Positions 16,670 through 25,418 of a stretch of DNA of 64,000 nt are shown piece after piece. Position numbers and translations under genes: made by a program. The notes below the pieces were generated by a model that saw only the letters and a program-made list of their open reading frames with translations, ran no database searches and was not told where the DNA came from. Source of the DNA: Pseudaestuariivita rosea (GTDB lineage: Bacteria > Pseudomonadota > Alphaproteobacteria > Rhodobacterales > Rhodobacteraceae); assembly GCF_017592335.1 (NCBI RefSeq), contig NZ_JACNMP010000016.1, positions 1 through 64,000 of the forward strand, given 5' to 3'. Within the stretch, counting starts at the first letter, position 1. Every line of letters begins with the position of its first letter.

Positions 16670-17758
16670 ATGAGACTGTTTCCGATCCTGACAGCCCTTT
16701 TGGTGTCAGGTTTTCTGTATCTAATGGTATTCGAACGCGACGCGCTGATGGCCTTTGCTGCGGGTGCGGCCGAAACGATGGATACGGCGGCAGACACCGA
16801 AAGCGCAGGGATCAAGCCGGTGTCGGTCATGGCGCTGCGGTCTAACGCGCAGTCGATTGATAACGCGGTCATTTTGCGTGGACAGACCGAAGCTTGGCGC
16901 GAAGTTGTCGTGCGTGCCGAAACATCGGGTCTGGTCGTATCCGACCCCCTGCGCAAGGGCAGCCGCGTTAATGCAGGGGATCTGTTATGTCAGATTGACC
17001 CCGGCACGCGCGAGGCCCAACTGACCGAGGCCGAGGCCCGGTTGCAAGAGGCACGGATCAATGACAACGCAGCATCACAACTCAGCGAAGGCGGCTTTGC
17101 GTCCCAAACCCGTGTCGCATCCACCACAGCGGCCGTTCAGGCCGCCGAAGCCGGGGTAAAGGCCGCGCGTACCGAAATCGACCGCCTTGCTATTCATGCG
17201 CCCTTTGCAGGATTGCTTGAGTCTGACACCGCAGAAATCGGCAGTCTTTTGCAGCCCGGCGATCAATGTGCAACGGTGATACAGCTTGATCCGATCAAAC
17301 TGGTGGGTTTTGTGCCCGAGGTGGATGTTGACCGGATCACCGTGGGTGCCCGCGCGGCGGCTCGTTTAACGTCAGGGCGCGACGTCACTGGCGATGTTGT
17401 TTTCGTGGCCCGATCCGCCGATGAACTGACCCGCACGTTTGAGGTCGAAATTGCGGTTCAGAACAACGATCTGGCTATTCGGGATGGTCAGACCGTCGAA
17501 ATCCTGATCGCGTCCGACGGTCTTAATGCGCACCTGCTGCCGGGGTCTGCGCTGACGCTGGACGACAACGGCACACTTGGCGTTCGTGTGATCGATGATC
17601 AAAGCAAGGCGTCTTTTGCCCCTGTTACCTTTATCCGCGACAGCATCGAAGGCGTCTGGGTCGATGGTCTGCCGCAGACCGTCGAGGTGATTGTTGTGGG
17701 TCAGGAATATGTCACCGACGGTGTGCCTGTGACGCCGACCTATCGGGGGGGCAACTGA
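16670..17758 (+). CDS. RND efflux periplasmic adaptor (HlyD/AcrA family)
   Basis: The 362-residue membrane-fusion protein links an inner-membrane RND pump to an outer-membrane channel. It has an N-terminal membrane anchor or signal (MRLFPILTALLVSGFLYLMVF), a lipoyl-half motif ETSGLVVSDPLRKGSRVNAGDLL, an alpha-hairpin (about 115-165, Ala/Glu rich), the second lipoyl half LAIHAPFAGLLESDTAEIGSLLQPGDQ, and beta-barrel and membrane-proximal domains. I take the ATG at 16670, with GAGG upstream, over an upstream ATG that adds 21 polar residues. It overlaps the pump gene (TGATG). No TolC-type gene is nearby. Confidence 0.92.
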   Translation: MRLFPILTALLVSGFLYLMVFERDALMAFAAGAAETMDTAADTESAGIKPVSVMALRSNAQSIDNAVILRGQTEAWREVVVRAETSGLVVSDPLRKGSRVNAGDLLCQIDPGTREAQLTEAEARLQEARINDNAASQLSEGGFASQTRVASTTAAVQAAEAGVKAARTEIDRLAIHAPFAGLLESDTAEIGSLLQPGDQCATVIQLDPIKLVGFVPEVDVDRITVGARAAARLTSGRDVTGDVVFVARSADELTRTFEVEIAVQNNDLAIRDGQTVEILIASDGLNAHLLPGSALTLDDNGTLGVRVIDDQSKASFAPVTFIRDSIEGVWVDGLPQTVEVIVVGQEYVTDGVPVTPTYRGGN

Positions 17759-20700
17759 TGACGGGCCTTGTCGATTGGGCCGCCGCACGTGCACGGATGA
17801 TCCTGGCCTTCATTGCGCTGTCGATCATTGTGGGCGCCGTGGCCTATGTGTCTTTGCCCAAGGAAGGCGAGCCGGATATCGAAATTCCGGCGCTGTTCGT
17901 GTCCGTCCCCTTCCCCGGCATTTCGGCAATCGACAGTGAAAAGCTGCTGGTCAAACCGATGGAAAATGAGCTGGTCGATATCGACGGGCTGAAAACCATG
18001 ACCGGCACCGCCGCCGAAGGCTATGCCGGGGTGGTGCTGGAATTTGAGTTCGGGTGGGACAAGACCCGCGTCATGGCGGATGTGCGCGACGCGATGAACT
18101 CGGCCGAGGCTGAATTTCCCACCGGTGCCGAAAAATATACAATCACGGAATTCAATTTCTCAGAATTTCCGATTGTCATCATCAACCTGACCGGCGCCTT
18201 GCCGGAACGGACGCTGGTGCAGGTCGCCAAGGACCTGCAGGATCGGATCGAAAGCGTGGATGCCGTGCTTGAGGCCGGGCTGGCCGGGCAACGTGACGAG
18301 ATGCTTGAGGTGATCATCGATCCATTGCGGCTGGAATCCTATAATGTGACTGCAGATGAGCTGATCAATGTGGTCACAAGCAACAACCTGTTGATCGCGG
18401 CAGGCGAGATCGAAACAGACAGTTCCGCCATCGGGGTGAAAATTCCATCGTCGTTCGATGACCGGATCGATGTTTTTAACCTGCCTGTGAAGACGAACGG
18501 CGACCGGGTGATCACGCTTGGCGATCTGGCGGATATCCGACTGACGTTCGAAGACCGCGAAGGTGTGGCGCGCTTTGATGGCGTAAATACCGTTGCGCTG
18601 CAGGTGGTGAAACGCAAGGGCTTCAACCTGATCGACACGGTGGAAGAGGTCAAACAGGTGGTCGCCGACACGCAGGCCGGCTGGCCCGAGGAACTGCAGA
18701 CCGCCATCCAGGTCGGCACGTCCAACGACCAGTCGCGCGTCGTCGATTCGATGGTGACGCAGCTGGAAGGGTCGGTGCTGACCGCAATTGCGCTTGTGAT
18801 GATCGTTGTGCTGGCCGCCCTTGGGCCGCGCCCGTCCCTGCTGGTGGGGTTCGCAATTCCGACGTCGTTTCTGCTGTGCTTTCTGTTCCTGGCGCTGATG
18901 GGGATCAGTATTTCGAACATCGTGATGTTCGGTCTGATCCTGGCCGTCGGCATGCTGGTGGATGGCGCGATTGTGGTCGTCGAATACGCCGACAAACGCA
19001 TTCAAGAGGGCTCTGGCCCCATGCGCGCCTATGTCGAGGCCGCAAAGCGCATGTTCTGGCCCATCGTCAGTTCCACCGCGACGACGCTTTGTGCCTTTCT
19101 GCCGATGCTGTTCTGGCCCGGTGTGCCGGGTGAGTTCATGGGCATGCTGCCGGTCACGCTGATCTTCGTTCTGTCCGCGTCACTGGTCGTCGCACTGATC
19201 TATCTGCCGGTGATGGGGGGTGTGACGGGCCGGTTAAGCCGCACATTTGGCTTCGCGGCAGATGCCCTGAAGCGCAACATGCAACGCCCTGTGATCATCG
19301 CGCTGATCGCGCCCGCAATCATGATGGTCTTTCTGGGCGCGATGCAAGTTCTGAACCCACGCTATCTGTTGGGCGAGGCCGGGGAAACGGCGCCGGGCTT
19401 TGCCATATTCGTCGGTGCGGCACTGTTTACCGCAGGCGCTATCGCCGTTTCGATCACCGTCAGCGCCAGCCAGCATCCCCATCAGAAAACGCGGATCAGG
19501 GCCGGACGGGCCCGAACACTGTTTGGCCGCGCCATCCGCTTTATCACCGGCAACCCGATCATGCCGATTGTAACCATCGCTGCGGTTATCGGCTTTGTCT
19601 TTATGACGTTCGGCATCTTCGGACAGAATAATCCGGGTGTTGAGTTTTTCGTTGAATCCGAACCTGAACAGGCCATCGTCTATGTCCGGGCCCGCGGAAA
19701 CCTGTCGCTGGCCGAAAAGGATGCTCTGGTCCAGCAGGCCGAGGAAATCGTGCTGGCCCACCCCGGCGTGCAGAATGTCTTTGCCTTTGCGGGTGCTGGG
19801 GGTCTGAACACTGACGCCAGTGGCGGGTCGGCCCCGCGCGATACAATCGGGCAGATCCAGATCGAAACCGTCCCTTGGGAAGATCGCCGCGACCGGCCCG
19901 ATCTGGACGGCAACATCGTGCTGAACGAACTGACCGAACAGTTGGGGCAACTGCCCGGCATTCAGATCGAAATCCTGGATATGTCGCGGGGTCCTGCATC
20001 GGGCAAACCCATTCACCTGCGCATCCGGGGCGAAGATCTGGACGTGCTGGAACAGGCCGCCCTGACCGCCCGCGCCCGGTTTGAGGCCACGCCCGGCCTG
20101 ACCCTGATCGAAGATACGCTGCCCCTGCCCGGCATCGACTGGGAAATCGATGTCGACGTTGAAAAGGCTGGCCGCTATGGCGCCGATGTTGCGACTGTGG
20201 GGGCTATGGTGCAACTGGTGACACGCGGCATTCTGCTGGATACGATGCGGGTTGACACCTCGGACGAGGAAATCGAAATTAGGGTCCGCCTGCCACGTGA
20301 GGACCGGGTGCTAAGCACGCTGGACACGCTGAGGGTGCGTACAGCTGACGGGCTGGTCCCACTGTCGAATTTCATCAGCCGCAAGCCGGTGCAGACCCTT
20401 GCCCAGATCGACCGCGTGGACCAGAAGCGTCACTATGATGTTAAGGCGGATGTTCTGAGTGATCTGACCGCCTTCAAGATCACATTGGAACAAGGGCCTG
20501 AGGCGGATGATAGCCAGGCGGTTGCCAGTGACGAAGCGGAAGAGGTTACTGTTGGCGTCGGCCTGGTTCTGGAAGCGGCAGATGTTGAAAGTGGGATAAG
20601 ACCGAACCTGACCCTCATCGAAGAGCGTACTTGGCCCTTTGCGGACGTCGTTTCGAACTACCTGATCAGTGATTATGCCGAAGGTTGGACTGCGAATAGC

Positions 20701-21555
20701 ATTCAGGCAGCCATCGGAAATGGTGCTTCGTTTTCGGCGGCGCCCCTGACGGCGACTGAAAGGATTGATGTTTTAACCGAATGGCTGGAAACCGAAAACC
20801 CCCTGCCCTCAGGCGTCGAATGGGAATGGACCGGTGATCAGGAAGATCAGGCCGAAAGCCAGGCGTTTCTGACGCAGGCTTTTGCGGGTGCATTGGGGCT
20901 GATGTTCATTATCCTGCTGGCGCAGTTCAATTCGTTTTATAACTCGGTTCTGGTTCTGCTGGCCGTGGTGATGTCGACCGCGGGCGTTCTGATCGGGATG
21001 CTTGTCATGGGGCAGAAGTTTTCGATCATCATGACCGGCACGGGGATTGTTGCGCTGGCGGGGATCGTGGTGAACAACAACATCGTGCTGATCGACACCT
21101 ATCAGGACTACAGCCGTTATATGCCGCGGATCGAGGCGATCATTCGCACTGCCGAAGACCGCCTGCGCCCTGTGTTGCTGACAACAATCACCACGATGGC
21201 GGGGCTTGCGCCGATGATGTTTGGCCTGTCACTGGATTTCATCAACGGTGGATATTCGGTGGACAGCCCGACGGCGCTGTGGTGGAAACAGCTGGCCACG
21301 GCCGTTGTGTTCGGCCTGGGGATTGCCACGGTTCTGACACTGGTCTTCACCCCGTCCATGCTGGCCGCGCGGGTCTGGGTGACCAGCTATGCCGGTTGGG
21401 TGGCCTGGGCACTGCAAAAGATGTCCCTGGGCGAACAAAGCCGCGCAGCCCGTGACTGGGCCCTGCAGGTCGAAGCGCGGCGGGTCAAGCTTCCGGAAAT
21501 CCAGTGGGATGAAGATCCGGCCAGTCCATCAACGGCGCTAAAGGCTGCTGAGTAA
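17758..21555 (+). CDS. RND efflux transporter permease (AcrB/HME-like)
   Basis: The 1265-residue inner-membrane pump follows its adaptor. It has 12 membrane segments in two halves, each with a large periplasmic domain (about 40-340 and 640-1010). It is longer than AcrB (1049), with extra sequence around 560-600 and in the second periplasmic loop near 890-960. In TM4 the signature reads GMLVDGAIVVVEY: the Asp equivalent to AcrB D407 is kept (residue 402) but the D408 position is Gly. In TM10, VVNNNIVLID puts Asn near 1106 where AcrB has K940. So the proton relay differs from the drug-exporting HAE class. Substrate is unknown. Confidence 0.9.
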   Translation: MTGLVDWAAARARMILAFIALSIIVGAVAYVSLPKEGEPDIEIPALFVSVPFPGISAIDSEKLLVKPMENELVDIDGLKTMTGTAAEGYAGVVLEFEFGWDKTRVMADVRDAMNSAEAEFPTGAEKYTITEFNFSEFPIVIINLTGALPERTLVQVAKDLQDRIESVDAVLEAGLAGQRDEMLEVIIDPLRLESYNVTADELINVVTSNNLLIAAGEIETDSSAIGVKIPSSFDDRIDVFNLPVKTNGDRVITLGDLADIRLTFEDREGVARFDGVNTVALQVVKRKGFNLIDTVEEVKQVVADTQAGWPEELQTAIQVGTSNDQSRVVDSMVTQLEGSVLTAIALVMIVVLAALGPRPSLLVGFAIPTSFLLCFLFLALMGISISNIVMFGLILAVGMLVDGAIVVVEYADKRIQEGSGPMRAYVEAAKRMFWPIVSSTATTLCAFLPMLFWPGVPGEFMGMLPVTLIFVLSASLVVALIYLPVMGGVTGRLSRTFGFAADALKRNMQRPVIIALIAPAIMMVFLGAMQVLNPRYLLGEAGETAPGFAIFVGAALFTAGAIAVSITVSASQHPHQKTRIRAGRARTLFGRAIRFITGNPIMPIVTIAAVIGFVFMTFGIFGQNNPGVEFFVESEPEQAIVYVRARGNLSLAEKDALVQQAEEIVLAHPGVQNVFAFAGAGGLNTDASGGSAPRDTIGQIQIETVPWEDRRDRPDLDGNIVLNELTEQLGQLPGIQIEILDMSRGPASGKPIHLRIRGEDLDVLEQAALTARARFEATPGLTLIEDTLPLPGIDWEIDVDVEKAGRYGADVATVGAMVQLVTRGILLDTMRVDTSDEEIEIRVRLPREDRVLSTLDTLRVRTADGLVPLSNFISRKPVQTLAQIDRVDQKRHYDVKADVLSDLTAFKITLEQGPEADDSQAVASDEAEEVTVGVGLVLEAADVESGIRPNLTLIEERTWPFADVVSNYLISDYAEGWTANSIQAAIGNGASFSAAPLTATERIDVLTEWLETENPLPSGVEWEWTGDQEDQAESQAFLTQAFAGALGLMFIILLAQFNSFYNSVLVLLAVVMSTAGVLIGMLVMGQKFSIIMTGTGIVALAGIVVNNNIVLIDTYQDYSRYMPRIEAIIRTAEDRLRPVLLTTITTMAGLAPMMFGLSLDFINGGYSVDSPTALWWKQLATAVVFGLGIATVLTLVFTPSMLAARVWVTSYAGWVAWALQKMSLGEQSRAARDWALQVEARRVKLPEIQWDEDPASPSTALKAAE

Positions 21556-21562
21556 TCGCAGA

Positions 21563-22576
21563 TTAGGTGTTTAGGTTCAAAACCGCGCAGGCCTCGTAGG
21601 CTTTCAGCACAGGCAAGGCCGTCTGGCCGTAGGTTTGTTGAAGTTCGGGAAAAAGCGCCAGAAGTTCGGCGCGTACAGGCGCATCAAAACCATTCACGCC
21701 AGCGTCACCCGGGTAAAAGCTTTCGGTTGCAACGCCCTCGGCAAAGATGATCTGATGGTCATCGAAAAGCAGGTGGAAATAGTCTACCACGCCACCTTCG
21801 GCCACACGCACACCCGGCATTCCAACAAAATGCTTGGCCGCGACCAGAACGGCATCCTCCCCGATCATCAGGGCGACCGAAGCGTTGGCGCAGACAAAGC
21901 GATGCTGCGGGGACACGCGCAAAACCCGCCGGTTACCGATGGAGCCCGCATCAAAGACGATGGGGGCCAGGTGGCCCTTGGCAGGGACACGGGTTGACCC
22001 GACCCAACGCAGCGTCTGATAGCCATCATGTTGCGTGTGGATCTGATCACCCGGCTGCAACGCCTCGACCGGGATATCGCCGCGGTCCGTTTCAATCAGC
22101 GTGCCCGCGACAAAACAGGGGGGAACGGCGTAATCGGGCGCGGGGAAATCGGGGCCCTCGGCAGCAGACTGGATTGTCAAAGGGACGCCGACGGGCGGGA
22201 AAGTTCCGATAAAGGCCAGCCCTTCGATGGTTGCGAAGGGGGGCGAGGAATCCCTGACATTGAACCCGACAAGGGTGTACTGATTGCCATCCGGGTCTTC
22301 GACGACAAAGGAATATTCGGCCTCGACCACCGTGCCATCGCTGTAGAGTGTGCCGTCGATAGTCTGATCGCCGTTCAGAGTCTGATTACCGTCGTTGTCC
22401 TCAAAGTTGTTATCGCCGGTATCGCTGATTTCGATCGGACGCCAGTTGTTGGCATTGATCGTCAGTGTTTCACCAACAAGATGGCTGCCGTCCCCTTGGG
22501 TCACACCATCCAGACCAACGCCACCGGTCAGGAATACATCAGCTTCATCCAGAACATAGATTGAATAATCGGGCAT
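21563..22576 (-). CDS. Hint-domain (Hedgehog/intein-type) protein
   Basis: This 337-residue protein has a C-terminal Hint_2 domain: PCFVAGTLIETDRGDIPVEAL (nucleophile Cys near 154), GDQIHTQHDGYQTLRWVGS, and RVLRVSPQHRFVC with the conserved His. Such modules self-cleave or release the N-terminal part in many secreted Rhodobacterales proteins. The N-terminal 150 residues (SIYVLDEADVFLTGGVGLDG, Asp/Gly-rich, beta) resemble the small calcium-binding-like front domains that accompany Hint_2. There is no classical signal peptide, so type I secretion is possible. I use the ATG at 22576 rather than a TTG six codons earlier. A perfect inverted repeat lies in its 5' region. It converges with the RND gene. 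Confidence 0.8.
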   Translation of the reverse strand: MPDYSIYVLDEADVFLTGGVGLDGVTQGDGSHLVGETLTINANNWRPIEISDTGDNNFEDNDGNQTLNGDQTIDGTLYSDGTVVEAEYSFVVEDPDGNQYTLVGFNVRDSSPPFATIEGLAFIGTFPPVGVPLTIQSAAEGPDFPAPDYAVPPCFVAGTLIETDRGDIPVEALQPGDQIHTQHDGYQTLRWVGSTRVPAKGHLAPIVFDAGSIGNRRVLRVSPQHRFVCANASVALMIGEDAVLVAAKHFVGMPGVRVAEGGVVDYFHLLFDDHQIIFAEGVATESFYPGDAGVNGFDAPVRAELLALFPELQQTYGQTALPVLKAYEACAVLNLNT

Positions 22577-22585
22577 TCTCGAACT

Positions 22586-22613
22586 CGTTACCAAAATTAA
22601 CGATTTGGTAACG
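22586..22613. promoter_or_regulatory. Perfect 10-bp inverted repeat upstream of the Hint gene
   Basis: Arms CGTTACCAAA (22586-22595) and TTTGGTAACG (22604-22613) flank an 8-base loop. The element lies 10-37 bases before the ATG at 22576, so it is either an operator or an RNA hairpin that could mask the start. A related half-site, GTTACCAAAAT, also occurs near 10449-10459. Confidence 0.6.
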
Positions 22614-22645
22614 TTCTAAGGGCCTTCAATCAAGTTATGACGTGG

Positions 22646-23557
22646 TTAACCAGGGCTGAGACCGCGCATCTTCTCGGATCTACGGCGGAGAAATTCAACC
22701 GTTGTCAGAAGGGCGATCGAAACAACAACCAGAAGGGTCGCCACCGCCAGAATGGCCGGACTGATCTGTTCCCTGATTCCATTCCACATCTGGCGCGGAA
22801 TGGTCTGCTGATCGAAGTCGGCCACAAACAGAACCACGACGACCTCGTCAAAGCTGACGACAAAGGCAAACAGAGCGCCTGAAATGACGCCAGGCAGGAT
22901 CAGCGGCATGATCACGCGGAAGAACGTCGTGGTCGGATTGGCCCCCAGACTGGCCGAGGCGCGGGTCAGCGAATGATCAAAGCCGACCAACGTGGCTGTG
23001 ACCGTGATGATCACAAAGGGGATGCCAAGCGTGGCATGGGCCATGATCACACCCAGATAGCTGTTGGCCAGACCGACGGACGAATAGAAAAAGAACATCC
23101 CCGTGGCCACAATGATAATCGGGACAATCATAGGCGAAATCAGAATGGCCATGATGGCGCGGCGATAGGGCATCTCGGGGCGGCTAAGACCCAGGGCCGC
23201 AAGGGTGCCCAGAACGGTGGCCAGGATGGTTGAGAAAAAGCCGATGATGACCGAATTTTTCGCAGCCTTGATCCAGGCGGCGTTCGCCCAGGCATCTGAC
23301 CACCAGCTGAAATCCCGTTCAGCGCCCGGTGCATTCATTCCGAAGGTCAGCAACAGATCGTACCAGCGGGTGCTGTACCCTTCTGGGTCAAAGCTCAGCA
23401 TCTTGTCGGTGAAGGTGAAATAGGGCTCGGCGTTGAAGCTGAGCGGGATCACAATCAGGATCGGCGCGATCAGGAACAGAAAGATCAGCGCGCAGATCAC
23501 CAGATAGGTGTAATGCCAGATCCGTTCGAGGGGCGATGCGTGTTTCGGCAGGGCCAT
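22646..23557 (-). CDS. ABC transporter permease, polyamine type (PotC/YdcV-like)
   Basis: This 303-residue inner-membrane protein has about six helices and a BPD_transp_1 domain. The coupling EAA-like loop is seen at SLTRASASLGANPTTTFFRVIMPLILPGVISGA, and the N-terminus starts with a membrane helix after WHYTYLV. It pairs with the permease encoded just upstream. It is the last gene of the five-gene operon ATPase, binding protein, DUF2314, permease, permease, and starts 3 bases after its partner's stop. The family imports putrescine, spermidine or similar cations. Confidence 0.92.
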   Translation of the reverse strand: MALPKHASPLERIWHYTYLVICALIFLFLIAPILIVIPLSFNAEPYFTFTDKMLSFDPEGYSTRWYDLLLTFGMNAPGAERDFSWWSDAWANAAWIKAAKNSVIIGFFSTILATVLGTLAALGLSRPEMPYRRAIMAILISPMIVPIIIVATGMFFFYSSVGLANSYLGVIMAHATLGIPFVIITVTATLVGFDHSLTRASASLGANPTTTFFRVIMPLILPGVISGALFAFVVSFDEVVVVLFVADFDQQTIPRQMWNGIREQISPAILAVATLLVVVSIALLTTVEFLRRRSEKMRGLSPG

Positions 23558-23560
23558 GGA

Positions 23561-24874
23561 TTATCCCAGTTTCAGATTGTCGATGCCGACCAGCCGGTCG
23601 TAGAGCCAATACAGGATCAAGACGCCCCCAAGCAGAAGTGACGCCAGCGCGGCCGCCAGTGACCAGTTGAGCGAATCCTGCATGTGGAAGGCGATCAGGT
23701 TCGAAATCAGCTGACCCGATGACCCGCCCACCAACGCAGGCGTGATGTAATAGCCGACAGCCAGAATGAACACCAACAGCGACCCTGCCCCGATGCCCGG
23801 TACAGTTTGCGGCAGATAGACCCGCCGAAACGCTGTCCAGCTGGATGCGCCAAGCGACCGGGCCGCACGCACATAACTGGGGTCGATGGGCCGCATGACC
23901 GAATAAAGCGGCAGCACCATAAAGGGCAGCAGGATATGTGTCATGGCGATGATCGTGCCGATCTGGTTATAGATCATCTGCACCCGCCCATCGTCGCCGA
24001 TGATGCCAAGGGCCACCATGGTGTCATTCACGACGCCTTGCGATTGCAGCAAAACGATCCAACTGGTCGTGCGCACCAGAAGCGATGTCCAGAACGGCAA
24101 CAGCACCAGGATCATCAGCAGGTTGGAATAGCGCAACGGCAAAGTGGCCAACAGATGCGCAACGGGAAAGCCCAGCAGAAAGCAAAGCCCGGTGATCAGC
24201 GCCGACAGCAAAAGCGTGCGGATGAACAGCGTTACATAGACCCGACGGTTTTCATTGACCTGCACAACAGCGCCGGTTTCATCGCGGGTCAGATCAACCG
24301 CGGCCAGGTAGAAATTCAGGGTATAGGGGCTGGACGCATCGCGCATCGCGCGCCACAGTTCCGGGTCGGCCCAGTCTTCGTCGACATCCAGCAGGGCCTC
24401 TTTGAACGGCGGCTCCAACCGTTCGGCACGGCGGGCGGATTTGGTGAACAGCGACCGCGTGCCCGACACATCGTAGTTGATCCGCGTGCCCACCTGCCCC
24501 TGTGCGCGCAATTCCCGCAGACCCCGAAGATCTGCGACCAACGCGGCATAGGCGGCCTCATCCGGCTCAGTACCTGCGGGGTTTTCATCAAACCAGGCGC
24601 CAAGGTTCGTCATGATCGGTGTACGTTCATTCGTGCCGAAATCACGATGTTCGGTAAAGCTGTTGTTATGGACCGACCGATGCAGCATCTGGCCGATGGG
24701 CACGATAAAGGTGATCAGCACGAACAGCAAAAGCGGCAAAACCAGGAAAAAGGCCCGTCGTTTCGCACGGGCCTGGGCCGAGGCCAGCGCGGCCTTTAGC
24801 GGCTTGCCGTCTGCCGTGGTCAGTGCGGCCCCCGTGGGTGCAGATATCGGTGATGTCAGACTGACGTCGGCCAT
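23561..24874 (-). CDS. ABC transporter permease, polyamine type, with large insertion (PotB-like)
   Basis: This 437-residue permease is about 150 residues longer than PotB. After the first helix (residues about 40-62, FFLVLPLLLFVLITFIVPIG) comes a soluble block of roughly 155 residues (about 65-220) before the second helix. It carries acidic and aromatic segments such as AAYAALVADLRGLRELRAQG and ALLDVDEDWADPELW. The rest is standard: DPSYVRAARSLGASSWTAFRRVYLPQTVPGIGAGS is the EAA loop. The block should face the periplasm and may touch the binding protein or the neighbouring DUF2314 protein. It starts 3 bases after the DUF2314 gene. Confidence 0.9.
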   Translation of the reverse strand: MADVSLTSPISAPTGAALTTADGKPLKAALASAQARAKRRAFFLVLPLLLFVLITFIVPIGQMLHRSVHNNSFTEHRDFGTNERTPIMTNLGAWFDENPAGTEPDEAAYAALVADLRGLRELRAQGQVGTRINYDVSGTRSLFTKSARRAERLEPPFKEALLDVDEDWADPELWRAMRDASSPYTLNFYLAAVDLTRDETGAVVQVNENRRVYVTLFIRTLLLSALITGLCFLLGFPVAHLLATLPLRYSNLLMILVLLPFWTSLLVRTTSWIVLLQSQGVVNDTMVALGIIGDDGRVQMIYNQIGTIIAMTHILLPFMVLPLYSVMRPIDPSYVRAARSLGASSWTAFRRVYLPQTVPGIGAGSLLVFILAVGYYITPALVGGSSGQLISNLIAFHMQDSLNWSLAAALASLLLGGVLILYWLYDRLVGIDNLKLG

Positions 24875-24877
24875 GCG

Positions 24878-25363
24878 CTACTCCGGCAGGGGCGCGAGCA
24901 TTGCGCGCAGTCCGGCGGCCTGATCGTCGGGCAGATGGGGCAACATCACGCGGGTGGTGTAATTGCCATGCAGCTTGCCGCCCTTCATATACGACCAGTC
25001 CGACACCATCGAGGCCGGAAAACTGACCGGATCACCGGCGTTCATGTCGAAATCAACGGGCTGATTGGCCAGAATGCCGGTATAGTCGCCATTGTCCTGC
25101 CGTCCGGTGACAGCTGTCCAGATATGTTCCGACGCGCCATCGGGGCCTGTCGGTACCTCAATCTTCAAAAGGAAATTATCGGCAGTGGTGGCCGTATAGG
25201 AATATTCGCTTTCAAACACGTTCAGTGAACTTTTGGCCGCCGCAATCGCCGCATTCATCTGGTTGTCAGTCTGTTCAAAATCGACAATCGGGTTTTCAGC
25301 GATGACGGGCGCGGTGACGCTGATCGTCAAAATAAACGCAGTAAGTATCAAATGGCGCAGCAT
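24878..25363 (-). CDS. Periplasmic DUF2314-type protein inside the ABC operon
   Basis: This 161-residue secreted protein has a signal peptide (MLRHLILTAFILTISVTAPVIAE, cleavage after VIA). The body resembles DUF2314 (YegJ-like): HIWTAVTGRQDNGDYTGILANQPVD, AGDPVSFPASMVSDWSY and GNYTTRVMLPHL follow the family order of W-x-V, GxxxNxP, GDxVxF and DWxY. The function of the family is not known. It lies between the binding-protein gene (55 bases upstream) and the permease gene (3 bases downstream), so it is made with the importer. It might be an accessory periplasmic factor for it. Confidence 0.75.
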   Translation of the reverse strand: MLRHLILTAFILTISVTAPVIAENPIVDFEQTDNQMNAAIAAAKSSLNVFESEYSYTATTADNFLLKIEVPTGPDGASEHIWTAVTGRQDNGDYTGILANQPVDFDMNAGDPVSFPASMVSDWSYMKGGKLHGNYTTRVMLPHLPDDQAAGLRAMLAPLPE

Positions 25364-25418
25364 GGGCGTTCCTTAAAGGTCCGGGGTCCGCAGCACACTG
25401 CGCACCCCGATTTTGCAA

